A stretch of 64,000 bases of DNA from Bacillus sp. RO1 (GCF_012524115.1 NZ_JAAZWB010000084.1:1-64000), one strand, 5' to 3'; positions 26,734 to 34,998 are shown, counted from the stretch's first letter. Notes: generated by a model from the letters alone, not told the origin. Made by a program: numbers and translations.

Positions 26734-28485
26734 TTATTGTGGTGTAAAGGCTGTTGAGGTATGTGTTGTCAATCCATTAGCAGTCACATTAATATCTCCA
26801 TCTACTGTAAAGCCTTTTGCCGCTCTCCCTATTCTGAAGCTTATGTCTGCTACACCATTAGCACCAGTTACCCCGGTATAGATTGTTTCGGTTGATTTAT
26901 AATGGAGGGTCAATGTTACTTCTGCACCTGAAACTGCATTTCCTTGACCATCTTTAACTGTAACGCTCACGATTAAATTAGAATTTTGTGTAGGCGTCGC
27001 ATTACTAATTGTAGCTGCGGCGGATAAAGACTGTTTTGCTTTCGGTTTTTCTTCAACAGGAGGTGGTGTAGGTGTTGCAGCAGGAGCTGTTTCACTATCC
27101 TCTTTAGTTGTTTCCTCTGTTTTTGGCTTAGTCTTAGGTGCTTTATACTCCCAAGCATTTGTATTTACCTTAACGTTGTAACCGTTGGATGTAAAAATTA
27201 TGGTTCCCTGTTCATCATTTCTATAAATCTCGGCCCCAACATTATTAAGACGTTCTAAGACCTCCGGAGTAGGATGTCCATATGAATTCTTCCCTACCTG
27301 GATAACAGCATAACTAGGTTTCACACGTTCTAGAAAATCCGATGTAGAGCTTCCGTTGGATCCGTGATGCCCTACAGCTAATACAGTCGAATCAAGCTTA
27401 GTACCATACTGAGTAATCATTTCGCTCTCTGAACGCTCATCTGCGTCACCTGTGAAGAGGAAGCTATTTTCTCCATATGTTACTTTTACTACAATACTCA
27501 TTTCATTACGATCAGACGAAGAACCTATCGGAGCAAGAAAATCTGCTGTGATACCGTCCCCTATATCAAGAGATATACCCTGGGTACCTGTTTTCACTTT
27601 AAGCCCTTTGTTCTTTATGGATTGTAAGACAGACTCAAAAGTTTGGGTGTTTGCAGAAATTTTAGGCATATAAATTTCGCCAATATCGTATGAATCAATT
27701 ACTGCATCCATTCCACCAATGTGATCTGCATCAGGATGGCTACCAATTAAGTAATCTACACGTTTAACACCAAGATTTGCTAAATATGCTACCATATCAT
27801 CCTCATCGTCATTGTTACCAGAATCAATAACCATCGTTTTTCCGCTTGGGGTAATAATAACCTGCGCAGAACCCTGACCAACATCTACAAAGTGAACGCT
27901 CATTTCACCATTCGGTTCCGATGCAACTGTGACTGTTGTGTCTTTCTCCGGTTCTTCTTTTTCTTCTATTGAAGAGGTAGAAGACATATCCTCGTCTTCG
28001 TTTTTCTTTGTCTCTTGTTGTTTTGAAGATGAAGGTGGCTTAGCTACAGTTTCATCTATGTTTGTCACAGGTTTTGCATCGGTGCTTGAATCTCCATTTA
28101 CTTGTGTTTCCTCATCAATAATTGCTTGGGTCTGTTTCGCTTCTGGAAGACCGTTACCAAAGGATAGAAAAGCAACGAATCCTACAACAAATGTAATTCC
28201 AGCTACTTTTCTATTAGAAATTTTAAGGCTAGATACGCTACCTTTTATGATTCCTACAATACCGGCAAACAAAAGTAACGCAGCAGAGTAGGTTAATAGG
28301 ACCCACACTCCTCCCTCTGTAAATAATATTCCTAAATAAGGAATTGCAAAAATGCACCCCACTACATAAGGTAAAGTATTAGGAAATTGCTCTCTGTTTT
28401 TCAATAAAAGATAAATACCATACGGTGATACTAGGAAAAGCATCAACCATGTGAACCATTTTTTTTCCGACAAACTACCCTTCAA
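26734..28485 (-). CDS. Membrane-anchored ComEC-like MBL-fold hydrolase with Ig-like C-terminus
   Basis: A 583-residue protein in four parts. The N-terminal part has about four membrane helices (to about residue 115). A Glu/Thr/Ser-rich linker follows. The metallo-beta-lactamase domain carries FVDVGQGSAQVI, SHPDADHIGG (HxDxDH metal motif), FTGDADE and VGHHGSNGS. After a second Pro/Thr linker comes a bacterial Ig-like domain (ATISNATPTQ to about the end). The MBL domain matches the ComEC nuclease family, secreted or displayed outside the cell, so an extracellular nuclease or signalling hydrolase role is likely. TTG 28485 is used because GGAG is eight bases upstream. Confidence 0.85.
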   Translation of the reverse strand: MKGSLSEKKWFTWLMLFLVSPYGIYLLLKNREQFPNTLPYVVGCIFAIPYLGILFTEGGVWVLLTYSAALLLFAGIVGIIKGSVSSLKISNRKVAGITFVVGFVAFLSFGNGLPEAKQTQAIIDEETQVNGDSSTDAKPVTNIDETVAKPPSSSKQQETKKNEDEDMSSTSSIEEKEEPEKDTTVTVASEPNGEMSVHFVDVGQGSAQVIITPSGKTMVIDSGNNDDEDDMVAYLANLGVKRVDYLIGSHPDADHIGGMDAVIDSYDIGEIYMPKISANTQTFESVLQSIKNKGLKVKTGTQGISLDIGDGITADFLAPIGSSSDRNEMSIVVKVTYGENSFLFTGDADERSESEMITQYGTKLDSTVLAVGHHGSNGSSTSDFLERVKPSYAVIQVGKNSYGHPTPEVLERLNNVGAEIYRNDEQGTIIFTSNGYNVKVNTNAWEYKAPKTKPKTEETTKEDSETAPAATPTPPPVEEKPKAKQSLSAAATISNATPTQNSNLIVSVTVKDGQGNAVSGAEVTLTLHYKSTETIYTGVTGANGVADISFRIGRAAKGFTVDGDINVTANGLTTHTSTAFTPQ

Positions 28486-28665
28486 ACTTTTCACTCCAAT
28501 ACTTGTAATGTCATAGCTTAATTTTATAACAATATATTGCTAAGAAGGTGATTATTTGAAAAAACAATTTTTTAGAATAAATATACAGAAATTGTTAGTA
28601 AATAAAGAATCTAAAAATTCAATATATACAACTATATGATTCAAGAATATGAAGGAGGAAAAATC

Positions 28666-29025
28666 ATGCAAGAGTTTAATACGACAAGTTTTTCTGGAGA
28701 AAAACGGGAAGTGGAGGTTTCTCTTAAGGGGGAGGCAGAAAGTAGAGTGGATTTGGTAGTTAAGGGGATTGAACAGTTAATTGGTTCAATAGATGCAAAA
28801 CATATGTGCAATGAGGATCAAACGTTATTCTCTCAAATTACAGATAGTCTACTTTTAGCAATTGCGGACATGGTTGGATACCAGCACTATTACTGGGACG
28901 CTGTACCACAATCCGAGAAATCAATTAATGAGGACGATGAATTGGTTGTAAGTGATAAAGAGAAAGTTAGATTACTAAAACTATTGGTTGAAGAACTAGA
29001 GGTAAAACTGAAGACAGAATGTTAA
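28666..29025 (+). CDS. Hypothetical acidic protein, 119 aa
   Basis: ATG 28666 is set by GAAGGAGG. The acidic helical product has no recognised domain. It reads toward the Cys-rich gene at 29056 with a 30-base gap, so the two probably form an operon. Confidence 0.6.
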   Translation: MQEFNTTSFSGEKREVEVSLKGEAESRVDLVVKGIEQLIGSIDAKHMCNEDQTLFSQITDSLLLAIADMVGYQHYYWDAVPQSEKSINEDDELVVSDKEKVRLLKLLVEELEVKLKTEC

Positions 29026-29055
29026 TTAACTATAAAGAGTGAGGCGAAAAGACAT

Positions 29056-29322
29056 ATGGTGATTTCTTTTCTTCAACAAGAAGAAGACTATGAAAAATGG
29101 TGTACTGAAAATAAAGATAGTTATGTCTTTAATCATGCTGGAGGCGCAACAGGAAATGTATTACACAGAGTTTCTTGTTGGCATTTAAATGTAAGCTCTC
29201 GGAAAGGGACGTATACGAAAACCTATAGAAAATATTGTTCCAATGATTTGGAAGTTTTGATAGAAAAAGCAGAACAAGTAAGTAGTTCCTTTCCTTGGAG
29301 AAAGTGCAAAAGCTGCTTTTAA
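29056..29322 (+). CDS. Small Cys-containing protein, 88 aa
   Basis: The C-terminal half has VLHRVSCWHL, a YCSND stretch and a terminal WRKCKSCF, giving a Cys/His pattern that could bind zinc. The first half is soluble with a FNHAGG turn. Family not recognised. It is the second gene of a short operon and is followed by the terminator near 29391. Confidence 0.6.
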   Translation: MVISFLQQEEDYEKWCTENKDSYVFNHAGGATGNVLHRVSCWHLNVSSRKGTYTKTYRKYCSNDLEVLIEKAEQVSSSFPWRKCKSCF

Positions 29323-29380
29323 TAAAACCAGAACTGAAAATATCCTCATCTGTACTAAAAATATTAATAGAATTTAACTA

Positions 29381-29415
29381 AAGAAAAGAGAGTAAGCCCC
29401 TTACTTTCTTTTTTT
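29381..29415 (+). terminator. Terminator after the 88-aa gene
   Basis: AGTAAG pairs with CTTACT around CCCC and is followed by TTTCTTTTTTT. The A-rich left side could also serve the opposite strand. Confidence 0.6.
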
Positions 29416-29605
29416 ATAAATTAATTCTAATTACCCCGTCCTTGTCGCTTTTGTACTTAGGAAGCATGCTCTTTTGCTCTTCTTTTTTGATTAGACTCTT
29501 TATCCAACCTGAAAAATTTTCTTGTTGTAAGGCAAACTTATAGCTCCTCTTTTCCTCTGGATTATCTAAGTTGAATTTAATAGTTTTAACCTTTGGATTG
29601 GCCAT
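29414..29605 (-). CDS. Small protein with ribbon-helix-helix look
   Basis: A 63-residue protein; KTIKFNLDNPEEKRSYKFA followed by NFSGWIKSLIKKEE resembles the strand-helix-helix of plasmid RHH proteins such as ParR-type or copy-control regulators. The start follows AGGAGG. No partner partition ATPase lies next to it, so a partition role is only a guess. Confidence 0.5.
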   Translation of the reverse strand: MANPKVKTIKFNLDNPEEKRSYKFALQQENFSGWIKSLIKKEEQKSMLPKYKSDKDGVIRINL

Positions 29606-29660
29606 ATAAAAACCTCCTTACATACTTAAAATCATTGTATGCAAGAAGGCAATTTATATG

Positions 29661-29855
29661 TTATAAAGCTTGTTTTTTTACTTTATAACGTTTGTGGTTC
29701 ACTACTGTATAGTTTGTGTCATAATTAAGGACCTTGGCATCATGTTTTGATATTTCTACAATGACAGAATTGGAATTTATTATGGAAACTCTCCCAGTAA
29801 ATTCTTGCTCACCTCTAGAAAATGTAATAATCTCGCCAACTTTTGCTTTTCGCAT
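29661..29855 (-). CDS. DUF2187 (YkvS-like) small protein
   Basis: A 64-residue SH3-like protein: KVGEIITFSRGEQEFTGRV, a central NSVIVEIS strand and a TNYTVVNHKRYKV end, the pattern of DUF2187. ATG 29855 follows GGAGAGG. Its ribosome site overlaps the end of the Spo0E-like gene, so the two are co-translated. Function unknown. Confidence 0.75.
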   Translation of the reverse strand: MRKAKVGEIITFSRGEQEFTGRVSIINSNSVIVEISKHDAKVLNYDTNYTVVNHKRYKVKKQAL

Positions 29856-29869
29856 AAATATCCTCTCCC

Positions 29870-30013
29870 TTAAGTACATTGTTTTTCTTTTTGTATAAGG
29901 AGAATTAACTCATCTAATTCTTTTGATACCTCTAGTGTATTGGCGCTATGCATACCATATTTCTTGGCTGTATCTAATAGTTCTAGCCTTTTCTCTTCTA
30001 GTTTAGAAAACAT
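29870..30013 (-). CDS. Spo0E-like aspartyl-phosphate phosphatase peptide
   Basis: A 47-residue peptide starting MFSKLEEKRLELLDTAKKYG and ending with the family signature SKELDELI plus a short tail. In Spo0E/YisI/YnzD proteins the SQELD helix contacts Spo0A-phosphate and removes its phosphate, delaying sporulation. Length and motif fit well. AGAGGTGATAT precedes ATG 30013. It has its own leader (30056-30103). A plasmid copy would let the element hold back host sporulation. Confidence 0.8.
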   Translation of the reverse strand: MFSKLEEKRLELLDTAKKYGMHSANTLEVSKELDELILLIQKEKQCT

Positions 30014-30055
30014 AAGATATCACCTCTATTTATTTTATTGTTTATGTAAACAAAC

Positions 30056-30103
30056 AAAAAAACCCAAAAATAAAGGCAGCAAATGCCAATATCAGTGGGC
30101 TCA
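30056..30103 (-). promoter_or_regulatory. Leader terminator before spo0E-like gene
   Basis: On the minus strand GCCCA pairs with TGGGTTTTTTTG, with an inner GGCA/TGCC hairpin. Upstream lies TATAATATAGGTAACT, a -10 region nearly shared with the leader at 37001. Confidence 0.6.
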
Positions 30104-30142
30104 TCCCATACATATTAAGTTACCTATATTATACAATATATG

Positions 30143-31282
30143 TTAGATTTGTAAAAGCTTTTCTTGTAAATTTTCTAGTTTTAATAGACTCTCAAGGTTT
30201 TGAGTAATAATAGAAAGAGTACTCATCATAGCAGGTGCCATCAATCTTTCTCCTGTTTTATCATTATAAATTTTTCTTTGTTTTTTTGATTTTCTCGAGT
30301 TTAGAAATGCTGTGGTATCAAAGGAAAAAAATTTGTATTCCCATAACCATCTATTAGCAAGTCCTAGACAATGAAAGTTTACACCGGGGAATTGATTAAA
30401 TAAGCGGTCTAGTTTTTCTTTTACAGTGCCTTTGTTTTTGTTCATCTCCGGTACAATACCGCCAATACATATAACATCTGGCTCTTGTTCTACTAACTCT
30501 TGCAGGCTTTCAAAACTATCACTGAATTGCCATACGGGCCATATCGTAGCAGCTGGACAAAGATGCTTTAACCTTTCATAATTGGTTTTTGTTTGTATTG
30601 GATCCCCTATTACATCCAAATTAATAAAAGCCTTTATTCTAGTATCGTGACACTCATTATTAATAAAGGAAGCATATTCTTCTAATGAAATCATTTCTAC
30701 CTCTTCAAAATCAAAAAGCTCTAATTGATTAGAAACTTCTTTCTTCTGTTTTTGCTTCGTTTTAAATATGGAGAAGGCTCCGCTATCTATGATGCAGTGG
30801 AAATCATCCAATATTCTTTTCCAATTTTTATTACCTCTAATATGATAGTAATTTAATAACAAGTGTTTTCCACCAAGCTTCTTGAGCACATTTCTGATGT
30901 AGGGATCGCGTTCCAAACCAGAGGCGTATAGACGAATTACAGTTAAGCTTATTCGTGCTTCGCCATTCTTTCCCCCCTTAACAATTACCTTTCCTTGAAA
31001 TGCAGTCATAAGAATAGCTAATAAGGCTGAGGTGAAGTTACTGAATCGTTGTAACTGACGCCGGGTAATTGTCTTACAATCCAGAAGGAAATTAATCGCT
31101 TTCCGTATTGCCTTTCTAGCTATCCCGAACGGTTTTCTGCCATTCTCGGTTTGTAATGTTACGTATGAAGAATTGATAGCAAAAATGTAATTATCCTTTC
31201 CTTTTAAGGTGATAACCTTATCTGTCTTAATTGCTTTTCTGATAAAAGCTCTCTCAATTTGTCTAGCATTTTTAGTAAACAC
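30143..31282 (-). CDS. tRNA-guanine-transglycosylase/DpdA-like protein
   Basis: A 379-residue protein. A unique N-terminal domain (about 1-135) precedes a TIM-barrel resembling TGT enzymes and the DNA-acting DpdA. DSGAFS (D166) corresponds to DSGGFQ of TGT, NLDVIG (D223) to the substrate Asp, DVICIGGIVPE (about 270-280) to the GGLAVGE loop, and SFDTTAF (D322) to the nucleophile Asp. TGT swaps guanine for a 7-deazaguanine in tRNA, and DpdA does so in DNA. QLELF (186-190) lies just after the first motif and matches a beta-clamp binding peptide. GTG 31282 follows AAAGGAG; longer frames would translate the hairpin at 31313. No preQ0 synthesis genes are nearby. Confidence 0.7.
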   Translation of the reverse strand: MFTKNARQIERAFIRKAIKTDKVITLKGKDNYIFAINSSYVTLQTENGRKPFGIARKAIRKAINFLLDCKTITRRQLQRFSNFTSALLAILMTAFQGKVIVKGGKNGEARISLTVIRLYASGLERDPYIRNVLKKLGGKHLLLNYYHIRGNKNWKRILDDFHCIIDSGAFSIFKTKQKQKKEVSNQLELFDFEEVEMISLEEYASFINNECHDTRIKAFINLDVIGDPIQTKTNYERLKHLCPAATIWPVWQFSDSFESLQELVEQEPDVICIGGIVPEMNKNKGTVKEKLDRLFNQFPGVNFHCLGLANRWLWEYKFFSFDTTAFLNSRKSKKQRKIYNDKTGERLMAPAMMSTLSIITQNLESLLKLENLQEKLLQI

Positions 31283-31312
31283 GCTGGGCTCCGCTCCTTT
31301 AAACAAAAGAAA

Positions 31313-31335
31313 AAAGCAGTGTGAATCACTGCTTT
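31313..31335 (-). terminator. Terminator/attenuator before the TGT-like gene
   Basis: AAGCAGTG and CACTGCTT pair, followed on the minus strand by a T-rich run. It lies between the stop of the upstream gene (31348) and the ribosome site of the TGT-like gene, so it could end the first or attenuate the second. Confidence 0.7.
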
Positions 31336-31347
31336 CTACTCTCATTA

Positions 31348-31710
31348 TTATTTATTCACTTCATTCGGAATGTGATTTATAGAAATTTCTAAGTCCAACC
31401 GTTGGAACGTTCTATAATCAATTTTATTTATTGAGAAGTACTCTTTTTTATTATGGTAAGCGTGAATTACTAAGAACCTACCTTCTCCAATACCATCTTC
31501 AGCGTAAAACTCTAAGAAATAGTGATGGTCCCCTTCTTGATACGCAAATTTCTTAATATACAACGTACTAATTTCATCCTCAATCTTTTCAGCAAAATCG
31601 TTTGATGTTAAGTTCCCAAGAGCTTTGAAATTAAAGTCATGCTTGATAAATTCGTACTTGCTTTTTATGAAAAAATCACTCTCTTCAAGGTACGTAAAAA
31701 TTACATCCAC
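31348..31710 (-). CDS. Hypothetical protein, 120 aa
   Basis: Soluble, rich in Phe, Tyr, Lys and Glu, beta-alpha in look, no recognised domain. GTG 31710 is seven bases after AGGGAGG. It is the first of two genes leading to the TGT-like gene, but a terminator separates them. Confidence 0.55.
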   Translation of the reverse strand: MDVIFTYLEESDFFIKSKYEFIKHDFNFKALGNLTSNDFAEKIEDEISTLYIKKFAYQEGDHHYFLEFYAEDGIGEGRFLVIHAYHNKKEYFSINKIDYRTFQRLDLEISINHIPNEVNK

Positions 31711-31833
31711 CGGTATTCCTCCCTTTGATAGTGAACTATTTTGGTCTTCTTGGCACCTTCAACAGAGAATAACTTTGAACAATCCGACTTCTTTATCCAC
31801 TCTGCGGGTGTTTTAGCCTCTTACAACATTTTC

Positions 31834-31986
31834 CTATATGCTCCTTATTGTATTATAATACTCTTCCTTCAACTCTTCAATCCAAGCTACATCCATTTCA
31901 GAAGCTGCTTGTTTCATTCTTCTCTTGATCACTTTTAATTCTGGGCGAATAGCAAGGTACTTGTTCTTAGAACGGAAATGTCTCAT
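31834..31986 (-). CDS. Small basic helical protein, about 50 aa
   Basis: MRHFRSKNKYLAIRPELK then a KVIKRRMKQAASE helix and WIEELKEEYYNTI, a basic helix followed by an acidic one. The start is uncertain: ATG 31986 has GGAAG nearby, but ATG 32001 or GTG 32019 are possible. It follows a leader hairpin at 32048. Confidence 0.4.
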   Translation of the reverse strand: MRHFRSKNKYLAIRPELKVIKRRMKQAASEMDVAWIEELKEEYYNTIRSI

Positions 31987-32047
31987 TATAAAAACTTCCA
32001 TTAATTTTAATAATTTCACTACTCTTCACACCTTTGAATAATATAAA

Positions 32048-32083
32048 AGAACAGAGGATACACCGTGGTGTCCCATCTGTTCT
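32048..32083 (-). promoter_or_regulatory. Leader hairpin
   Basis: AGAACAGA pairs with TCTGTTCT, with inner ACACC/GGTGT, followed on the minus strand by TTTTATATT. The inner CACCGTGGTG also appears in the leader at 63579-63597. Confidence 0.6.
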
Positions 32084-32112
32084 GTGCCGCTGTTCATATA
32101 CAAACTATAAAC

Positions 32113-32421
32113 TTATGATGTTAAAGGTAGTTTTGAATACAAAATAATGGTGGACTGAGTTTCTGACAGAATAATATCCGTCCAGTCATCCGTTAACCAC
32201 CCTCTTTTTTCAAATTCTTCAAGTGCATTCTCAGAAAGATCCGCATAGTTCTCAGAATGAAATGAAAAAGCAACTTCCCCATCTTCATCATCTTCTTGAA
32301 GCATTACGAAAATTCCCGTTTTATCATCAAACACTTCCTGGAGCGCTTCGCGTATTTTTTCTAAAGAGCCAACAAGAAAAAAATCTCCATGTCTACAATC
32401 CAACTCGTACAATTTCTTCAT
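32113..32421 (-). CDS. Hypothetical acidic protein, 102 aa
   Basis: Acidic alpha/beta protein with no recognised domain. GGAGGAG precedes ATG 32421. It lies 21 bases after the end of the 130-residue gene at 32443 and is likely in one transcript with it. Confidence 0.6.
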   Translation of the reverse strand: MKKLYELDCRHGDFFLVGSLEKIREALQEVFDDKTGIFVMLQEDDEDGEVAFSFHSENYADLSENALEEFEKRGWLTDDWTDIILSETQSTIILYSKLPLTS

Positions 32422-32442
32422 AATAACTTCTCCTCCTAGTAT

Positions 32443-32835
32443 TTAATAAACTTCTTTGAATCGTTCAAAAGCTTTTTTAAATCGTCCCATTTTCTCAAAT
32501 GACATAATATCATCTAGGTATGGTCGGTTCGATGCTTTTAAACATGTATCACTAGCTGCAGCAGTCATTGAGTTAATATCTTGGAGATCTGACTCTATTA
32601 GATAGCTCAATAATTTCTCTTTTTCATACCAAGTTACTGTGATACTTTCAAATTTGTAGTAGCAAGCAGTTTCTTCATCTTTTTTGTATAAAGCATACTC
32701 CTGTATAGCATCTTCAGAACTAGAAACGTTCAAAATGAAAAGACTACCATACTCAAAATACTGATTAGGAATTTGTGTGGAAGTAGTCAACAATTCGACT
32801 ATCTCCTCTGCCTGATTTTCCGCTGTAAGTTTCAT
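32443..32835 (-). CDS. Hypothetical acidic protein, 130 aa
   Basis: Acidic, Glu/Tyr/Leu-rich, no membrane helix, no recognised domain. AGGAGAG precedes ATG 32835. It has a strong upstream leader terminator at 32950-33000, so its expression with 32113-32421 is probably conditional. Confidence 0.6.
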   Translation of the reverse strand: MKLTAENQAEEIVELLTTSTQIPNQYFEYGSLFILNVSSSEDAIQEYALYKKDEETACYYKFESITVTWYEKEKLLSYLIESDLQDINSMTAAASDTCLKASNRPYLDDIMSFEKMGRFKKAFERFKEVY

Positions 32836-32949
32836 TAAAAATCACTCTCCTAAAAGGTTTTATCTATATTAAAAAGACGGTTGAGGGTATTAGCCTGAGT
32901 CGTCTTTAAAAGCGCAAAATGTTTGTTCGGAGCTCGTTTAAACGCAAAA

Positions 32950-33000
32950 AGAGCCCATGAGTAGCAAGAACGGATAACCGCACTTGAACCCATAGGCTCT
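32950..33000 (-). promoter_or_regulatory. Leader terminator before 32835 gene
   Basis: AGAGCCCATGAG pairs with the CCCATAGGCTCT arm, and on the minus strand the stem is followed by TTTTTGCGTTTAA. A -10-like TATAATATAG lies at about 33071-33080 on the minus strand. Confidence 0.7.
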
Positions 33001-33141
33001 AAAATATTTTAAGTATCAGCTGACTAAATAAGTCGCAAAAGAAAATGTAAAAGAAACAATTGAATAACTATATTATATCAAATGTGTCTAGCATTGACTA
33101 TTACTACTTAAAAGATTTGTATTAGAAATCTTGAATCTCCC

Positions 33142-33447
33142 TCAAAATAAACTTAGTTGCTCCATATCAGCCACTTCATTCTCCTCTTCTTCTACAATGT
33201 CATGTGAGTTAAATGGAAGACTGTCCACGATTAAGCTATCCTCTGCAGTAGCGTTATAATTTGCAGATTTAATTCTTCGGTTACGCTGATAGCAATTACA
33301 ATACTCTTTGGCTTCTGGATCTAATGTCCCCCAAAAACAATCTCCTTTCCCCATGTTACAAAAGGAAAAATGCCCACAGCATGAAAAGGATGCTTTTGTG
33401 AACCCCAATTTTGTAAAGCCTGCTCGTTCTCTTGTTTCAATGCTCAT
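33142..33447 (-). CDS. Cys-rich small protein with C-terminal clamp-like motif
   Basis: A 101-residue protein with a Cys-rich core (SCCGHFSFCNMGKGDCF and EYCNCYQRNRR) likely binding zinc or an iron-sulfur cluster, then an acidic linker and the terminal MEQLSLF. QLSLF is the canonical bacterial beta-sliding-clamp pentapeptide, here at the extreme C-terminus as in known clamp clients. It starts 15 bases after the end of the PP-loop gene (RBS GGAGAGG), so the two are co-translated and probably work together. Confidence 0.7.
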   Translation of the reverse strand: MSIETRERAGFTKLGFTKASFSCCGHFSFCNMGKGDCFWGTLDPEAKEYCNCYQRNRRIKSANYNATAEDSLIVDSLPFNSHDIVEEEENEVADMEQLSLF

Positions 33448-33462
33448 TTCAACCTCTCCCCC

Positions 33463-34329
33463 TTACCATTTGCATGGCAAAAACATATCAAGTGATAATT
33501 GATCCTCGCTTTTGTCACGCTGGATAAAATCTACTAAAGATACGGATTGTCCCTTAATATATTTCATGGTATGACCTAACCGCTTTTCCATTTCCACTAG
33601 CTCTTGAAAATCTTCTGGAAATGCCTTTGCAATATTATTCATTTCTGTAGGTGATAGAAAGATACAGAATTTACAAGAACAGCGGCTTACGTTATACTTT
33701 GTGTAACAAGGATGCGGTTCTATATCAGCAAGCTTTAATAGTTTCCAAACCTCATCAACGTGTAAATGATGTATCGGCCTATACCAATCTACAAAACGCT
33801 TTTTTGTAGGTGCATTAGCAGCCTTATAGACACGGAAATTAGAGACTGAAAGATTGGATGCTCTTCGAGAACTTTCCTGACTTCTCTCTCCACTTAAACA
33901 TAGGTATTTTCCGGGTCCTCTAGACCTCACCCATTTTGCATAGCAGTCCCTTTTTTGATAGGAAGTGCAGAATTGCTGGGCAGGAGCTGGCCATTTACCT
34001 CTTTCCTCTATCCTTTCTTTAAGTCCTTTCTCACTAGCAATCGTGATCAGTTTTATTCCCAACTTTTCACTACAATACTTCAAATATTCATCCGTTTCAG
34101 GGTAATCAAAGTATGCCTCTTGATTCGATCCATCAATGCGCATGTGAATTAGTCTCATTTTTTCTCTAGGTAATTTGTAGCCATGAAGTAAAATTAATGC
34201 CATTGCTATAGAATCCTTACCCCCACTGAAGTTAATGTCCAAAAATTCGTATGAGTTAATATCCATTTCTCCTGGAAGAGGAATAGCCAACGTTTCAGCA
34301 AATTCCATTAGTTCTTTATTGTTCTTCAT
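33463..34329 (-). CDS. PP-loop ATPase, PAPS-reductase-like
   Basis: A 288-residue protein of the adenine-nucleotide alpha-hydrolase class. The pyrophosphatase loop is NFSGGKDSIAM (SGGKDS at 35-40). Two Cys sites, FCTSYQKR and SRCSCKFCIFLSP, suggest an iron-sulfur or thiol-transfer site, as in DndC and other sulfur-handling PAPS-reductase homologues. Near the C-terminus, QLSLDMF (277-283) is another clamp-type peptide. Likely chemistry: adenylate activation of a substrate, possibly in a nucleobase modification or sulfur transfer. ATG 34329 is preferred, with the TTG four codons upstream less likely. It is coupled to the Cys-rich gene. Confidence 0.75.
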   Translation of the reverse strand: MKNNKELMEFAETLAIPLPGEMDINSYEFLDINFSGGKDSIAMALILLHGYKLPREKMRLIHMRIDGSNQEAYFDYPETDEYLKYCSEKLGIKLITIASEKGLKERIEERGKWPAPAQQFCTSYQKRDCYAKWVRSRGPGKYLCLSGERSQESSRRASNLSVSNFRVYKAANAPTKKRFVDWYRPIHHLHVDEVWKLLKLADIEPHPCYTKYNVSRCSCKFCIFLSPTEMNNIAKAFPEDFQELVEMEKRLGHTMKYIKGQSVSLVDFIQRDKSEDQLSLDMFLPCKW

Positions 34330-34473
34330 TTTATCGCCCAAATGGTATCAAGAATGATTATCTCTATACCAATGAGCTATCCTCCCTTGCAATAGTTTAG
34401 TAATCTAAAATTAACCCTCTCGATTGAAGTATTCTTTGTCCTATCTCTGACAAATCCAACATTGGTTAAATGA

Positions 34474-34863
34474 TTAATAATTCTCCTTTGAATAAACTAC
34501 TGAACCCTCAAAATGAGCAACATCTAAATGATAAACAGGTTTATTACCCGCAATATCCATAAAATGCTCTGTTTTGTACGGATTGTAGTATATTACTCGA
34601 TTAAACTCTTCTGTTTTTTCCTTGTTTGCACTGATAAATGTACCTTTAATCCACGCATGCACACGTTTTCTCCGTTCTAGAAGCGTTTTCTCTCTCCCTG
34701 ACTTACTTACTTTGCATGTACAATCTTGTAACTGTACGGTAGTAGCATGAGCAAGCACTCTTTGAGTTTTGGCGCAACGGATAGAAAAGTTCCCAGTATT
34801 AAGATTGCGGTAAACGTGGACAACGTCTCCTATTTTTATTTCTCTCCCCTTAAAAAATTCCAT
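34474..34863 (-). CDS. Small protein with conserved VYRNLNTGNFSI motif
   Basis: A 129-residue protein. An SH3-like opening (KIGDVVHVYRNLNTGNFSIR) precedes a repeated basic beta-like region with a Cys pair (DCTC), then a WIKGTF strand and an acidic tail. I recall similar proteins in plasmids and phages but know no function. ATG 34863 follows AAGGAG; the upstream extension is non-coding. Its own leader is at 34999-35055. Confidence 0.55.
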   Translation of the reverse strand: MEFFKGREIKIGDVVHVYRNLNTGNFSIRCAKTQRVLAHATTVQLQDCTCKVSKSGREKTLLERRKRVHAWIKGTFISANKEKTEEFNRVIYYNPYKTEHFMDIAGNKPVYHLDVAHFEGSVVYSKENY

Positions 34864-34998
34864 TAGTTTCTCCTTCTTCCCATAATTAAAACCGCTCCAT
34901 CTTCTGATGAATACGGTTAACATAGGGATTTATTATAATCTTACCTATTTGTTCTTAAAGCAGAAAAAACAGTAGATGACGCCATTTACAAACACAAA

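Noticed and set aside
29414-29605. ParR of a ParMRC partition system
   Set aside because: RHH look only; no adjacent actin- or Walker-type ATPase gene or centromere repeats.
30143-31282. Complete Dpd DNA-deazapurine system
   Set aside because: Only a DpdA-like protein is present; other dpd genes and queC/D/E are absent in the window, so the claim is limited to a DpdA/TGT-like protein.
31283-31345. N-terminal extension of the TGT-like protein
   Set aside because: It would encode the terminator hairpin and has no ribosome site; GTG 31282 follows AAAGGAG.
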